From Gossypium raimondii (taxonomy: Eukaryota > Streptophyta > Magnoliopsida > Malvales > Malvaceae): 64,000 nt of DNA. Position 1 is the stretch's first letter. Every line of letters begins with the position of its first letter. Position numbers and translations under genes: made by a program. The notes beneath the pieces were generated by a model. That model worked only from the letters and a program-made list of their open reading frames with translations, did not search any database and was not told where the DNA came from. Shown one piece after another: positions 60,156 to 64,000 of the stretch. Location: contig NC_068576.1 in assembly GCF_025698545.1 (NCBI RefSeq), positions 55,464,094 through 55,528,093 of the forward strand. The letters are read 5' to 3'.

Positions 60156-61650
60156 TTTATATAATAGGTTTGAGTGTACTCTTAAAAGAGAACTTGGATT
60201 TAAACTTTAAAAACAATATTATTGAGACGAGTAGCCATGAACCCTAAAAAACTTAACCTTTGTGAATCACAAAACGAACATAAAGGATACTTGTACCAAC
60301 TTTTAAATATTTGATATAAACAAAGTGAAAAAGAGTGAAGGACCATAGAATAGTTTAGAATTGGTACATGATTAGTATTAGGAGATGGGGACCAAGGAGA
60401 TGATAATGAGAGGAAAGGGACCGCTTTCATAGCAAATTATAGAATGATTTACAAGTGGTGCATGATAGCTTTTAAAGTGAGTGTAACATACAAATACGAT
60501 AATATTTTTGAAAAATCATATATAAATTAATTCGAGTAGAAGGTAATTAAAAAGAGAGCAAATTTACTTGTGTTTTTGTTGGTTTGAACTTGTAGTAGCA
60601 GATGTCGGTATCGGCTGAATCAGCAGTGATGGTTAAGCCGTAGTGAGACAAAAGCCCCAGTAGTTTGATTGCAGGCAGGATACATGCCATGTCTAGTGTT
60701 GTCGACTCATCAAATCTAACTTATCTGATAAAAAATCTTAAAACCCATTTTGTCTTTTTGTTTTCTTCTTGTTTTCAATTCGACAGGGACCTTTGTTAGA
60801 AACACCATAACTCCCTTTGTGAAAGCGAAAGCCCCCCATTGCCATTATATTGTTTTTTTCATTATAACAACACACGTTAAAGTGGGCTAGGGAGAAATAA
60901 TTATATATATGTATATATATTTGCATTTTAAAGTTTGGTAGCAATTTTCAGAAAGAGAAAAGGATTTAATTTAATTTAATAAAGTTATATTATATTTAAG
61001 ATTTTGACTATATAATTTAGAAACTAAACTTTAATTCAATTATAAAGTTATTTTTGAGAATGATTTTAATTTTTATATAATTTATGGCATAAATAGTTTT
61101 AAAATCTTTAAATATTTTAGTTAGGGTTTGGGTTCAAAAGGGTTTCCTTAATCAAATTCTCTACTGTGAGACCCATTGGTCTTGGACCATTTTTTAATTC
61201 TCAATAGACCCATTATGTATTTAGGGTTTTTAAGAAAGTTTTTCTTTTTGATAATTTGAATATTTTGTTTCCTTTTTGTCCCCCAAAATTTTTGGATAAA
61301 CGTGTTCTTATGTAGTATTTTCTTTTTCCCATATATAGCGATCGAGTGATTTAATAATGGAATAAATTTAAGGTTTTCCTTTTTCTTTTGATACATAAAG
61401 TTTTCCTTTTAAGTCAAAATAAAAATATTTCTTTTAATGATAATATTATTGTTAACTAATATTTACTAATTAAACTCTCATTTTAGATAAATTATGCTTT
61501 GGGAAAAAAAAGATTGAATATTTGGGCATATAATCTTAGTTTTTTAGATATGATTTTTTTTAGCTATTATCTTTTTTCTTAATTAGATTAAACCGTTTGT
61601 TCTTTTATTAATGGTCTCTGTTTTTTCTCTCTCTATATATAATTAATTAG
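60156..61650. other. proposed leader intron, last part
   Basis: AT-rich, with no recognised gene. At 60597-60602 an AGCAG is followed by ATGTCGGTATCGGCTGAATC, a 13-codon ORF ending in TAG at 60640-60642, in less AT-rich sequence; it could be an alternative leader exon. The stretch directly before the coding start (TTTTTTCTCTCTCTATATAT, AATTAATTAG) fits a splice acceptor. Confidence 0.4.
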
Positions 61651-63304
61651 ATGATGATGAGAAAGTTGACAAAGTTTAACCACACAATGGGATTCCAAAT
61701 AACACATTCTAACAAGCCGAAAAAAGTGAAACCTTTTTCCTGTCCGAACAACGACGACGACGACAATGGCGGAACCAACGGCGGCTCTTTGATACCTGAT
61801 GATGTTCCAGGCTATGCTTCATGGCTGGTAAATATATGTCCTCTAATCTTTTATTGAACTTTACATTGCATGCCATGTTCTTATTCGCGTGTATATTTTA
61901 TTAGGGGAAACATCCTTCTGCATTGAACATGTTCGATTCGATAACGAAAGAAGCGAAAGGGAAAAAGGTGGTCGTGTTTTTAGATTACGACGGCACCTTG
62001 TCCCCCATCGTTGATGACCCCGACAAGGCATTCATGTCTGCTGAGGTACCCTTTAATATCAATATTGCCCTGGATTCACATAAATCTTCATGTGTTTAAT
62101 GATTTCTGAATGTCAGATGCGTATGGCGGTGCGTGAAGTTGCAAAGCATTTTCCGACGTCGATAATCAGCGGTCGTAGACGAGAAAGGGTAAAACAAAAA
62201 ATTAACCAATCAACTTAGCCGAATCGAGTTGTTTTCTTGTATAACGAGGCATCGGTGTTTGATCCAGGTTAAAGAATTTGTACAGTTAAGTAATGTATAT
62301 TATGCTGGGAGCCATGGTTTGGATATAATGGCACCACCTAGAGCAGTGAAGGCCTGTGATAAAAAGGTCTGTTTCCTTTCTTTAAAGTTACCAAAATGTG
62401 GGTTTTAAAAATCAAAATTTTTAGTAAATTTTAAATTTTTTTTGGGGTTCTACAGGGGAATGAAGGTGCATTTCAACCTGCAAAATTATTTTTACCTGCA
62501 ATTCAAGAGGTAAATTAATAAATTCTCTCTCTTTTACATTCAAGCTTTTCAATTAATGGTGCAAAAGTTAATTTGTTTATTACAGATGTCCATAGAATTG
62601 GAAGACACCATTAGAGAAATACAAGGTGCTAGGATTGAAGATAACAAGTTTTGTATCTCTGTACATTATCGTCAAGTTCCACCAAAGGTGAATAAATTTT
62701 CGAATATAACTCCGACCCGGAATACGTTATGTAGTTTTTTCATCACTTAAATTCGAATGTCCATGTATAGGACCACGAAATGTTGAAGGAGAAAGTGAAA
62801 TCTCTGGTCGGAAACCGCCCCAACTTTCGTCTCACCGAGGGTAAAATGGTAGGAAACCGAAACGTTCCATTTTTGTTTGGCGATCGTTGGCATAAACCTT
62901 AAATGTTCATTGTATCATAGGTTTTAGAAGTCCGGCCATCGATAGAATGGAACAAAGGCGACGCCCTGAATTATTTGCTCGATACATTGGGATTCAGTAA
63001 TGCTAAAGATGTTCTACCTTTATATATCGGAGATGATCGCACCGATGAAGATGCATTCAAGGTGCATACATACATACATACATACATCCATACATATTAG
63101 TATTTCCTTTTCTATGTATGAATACTTTTTCTGTTACTTGTGTTGCAGGTAATAGCAAGTAGAAGGGAAGGATTTCCCATAATAGTTTCATCCATACCAA
63201 AAGACACCATAGCTTGGTTCTCGTTACGTGATCCGTCCGAGGTATTAGCTTTCTTATTACGTTTAGCTAAATGGAAGAAATCGGAGATTCATTTCTACAA
63301 GTAG
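61651..63304 (+). CDS. trehalose-6-phosphate phosphatase
   Basis: Removes phosphate from trehalose 6-phosphate, ending trehalose synthesis and lowering a sugar signal that affects SnRK1. Exons 61651-61827, 61905-62045, 62117-62188, 62268-62366, 62456-62509, 62586-62687, 62771-62848, 62921-63061 and 63149-63304 give 339 aa, near the usual plant length (350-390), with a short N-terminus. It has the HAD-fold motifs: [15 protein letters not shown] (nucleophile Asp86, Asp88), [10 protein letters not shown] (from Ser124), [31 protein letters not shown] and [12 protein letters not shown] (Asp279, Asp280, Asp283). Introns are short and all in phase 0. Three consecutive ATGs begin the ORF; a TAG right before them, or the acceptor, rules out upstream extension within this exon. 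No trehalose-6-phosphate synthase domain is fused. The isoform letter cannot be assigned safely. Confidence 0.94.
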
Positions 63305-64000
63305 AGTTCATCAATGGCTTTGTCTGTCATACCAGCCATTATATGTCACCTTCATATATATGATATAGTGTATGTATGTATGTATGTATGGAAATAACAG
63401 GGAAATAAAGGGTCTCTGAATGGATGTAAAACATCACTTTAGGTGTTTTTTTGAAAGTGGTGTTGTAAATTCCATTCAGGTGTTGTAAATGATAGATCAG
63501 TTTGTCATTTTTAATAGCAAGGCTCTGTGTTAAGTCCCTTTTTGGTTTTTTTAATGTGAAGTAGTTTAGAGTCTTCACATTATTACTGGTTTGGACCAGA
63601 ATGGTCATTTGTACCCTTCAAGGTTTCTAACTTTTTTTGGCATTTGTTGGATTATTAATTAAACTATTTATATTTATATGTGAAATGGTTTTTTTTTTGT
63701 TAATGGTACTAAACATCTCCAAATTATGAACCCTCATTTTAAATTGGTCCTCAAACTTTAAAACATTCTAATTACATCCTTAGATTATTGATGTTATATC
63801 AATAAGGCCTTTCATTACTGAAAATCCTTTATTCAAGAATATGATTTAAAATGAAAATTTTTATAAAAAACATTTAAAAATCTTGATTTTTTTATATTTT
63901 CAAGCTTGTACAAAACTATCATTCATTCTCCATCTTTTTAGTTTTATTTTATTTCTAGTTTTTAATTTTAAAAGTTATGCTACAACTTTTTACTTTTTTT
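63305..64000. other. 3' UTR of trehalose phosphatase and right-hand flank
   Basis: A (TATG)n run at about 63372-63390 and an AATAAA at 63404-63409 lie within 105 bases of the stop. A matching (CATA)n run lies in intron 8 at about 63065-63087. Beyond 63700 the sequence is AT-rich, and the phrase AAATTGGTCCTCAAACTTTA is a common dispersed plant repeat. No further gene was seen. Confidence 0.55.

Overview
This is nuclear DNA from a flowering plant. The genes have many short exons with GT-AG introns and 5'-leader introns, the spacers are very AT-rich, and small DNA transposons and retroelement debris are common. Gene content and repeat style suggest a eudicot of the cotton family (Malvaceae, probably Gossypium). 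The species is an inference: the repeats look familiar, but no search was possible.

Six intact protein-coding genes were assembled exon by exon, all on the + strand. (1) 5406-16420: plastid NADH-dependent glutamate synthase (22 exons, 2209 aa). (2) 17815-20394: an intronless 859-aa PLS-DYW pentatricopeptide protein resembling Arabidopsis EMB2261. (3) 21557-24633: a clade-A-type PP2C phosphatase (3 exons, 361 aa) of the abscisic-acid co-receptor type, with CACGTG boxes upstream. (4) 36518-39678: spermine synthase (10 coding exons, 356 aa). (5) 42587-45842: a second PP2C of the PP2C-76 type (8 exons, 354 aa). (6) 61651-63304: trehalose-6-phosphate phosphatase (9 exons, 339 aa), with a probable leader exon 4.5 kb upstream. 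From memory, spermine synthase, this PP2C and GLT1 also lie near each other on Arabidopsis chromosome 5, so part of the window looks like an ancient syntenic block. The genes are independent transcription units. Loose themes are nitrogen and polyamine metabolism, ABA signalling and sugar signalling.

The rest is accessory sequence. 1-4.9 kb holds a hAT MITE with a perfect 8-bp target duplication. 24.6-35 kb is a gene-free transposon graveyard: three long-arm foldback elements, one with a 9-bp duplication; SINE-like tRNA relics; a telomere-like patch; and a plant-mobile-domain (PMD) gene fragment with GC-rich terminal sequence. 39.7-41.5 kb contains an old, decayed plastid DNA insertion. 46-56 kb holds a LINE-type RNase H fragment, a MITE flanked by TTAA, a 1.2-kb Mutator-like element with a palindromic 9-bp target duplication and ends related to the PMD fragment, and a degenerate Ty1/copia element. 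58.8-60.2 kb, inside the proposed trehalose phosphatase leader intron, carries two copies of one element in inverted orientation.

I found no convincing undescribed protein system. The best leads are a 5' leader whose only upstream AUG is an AUG-stop, upstream ORFs on both phosphatase genes, the PMD/Mutator-like transposon relationship, and the repeat-built inverted structure in the trehalose phosphatase leader.
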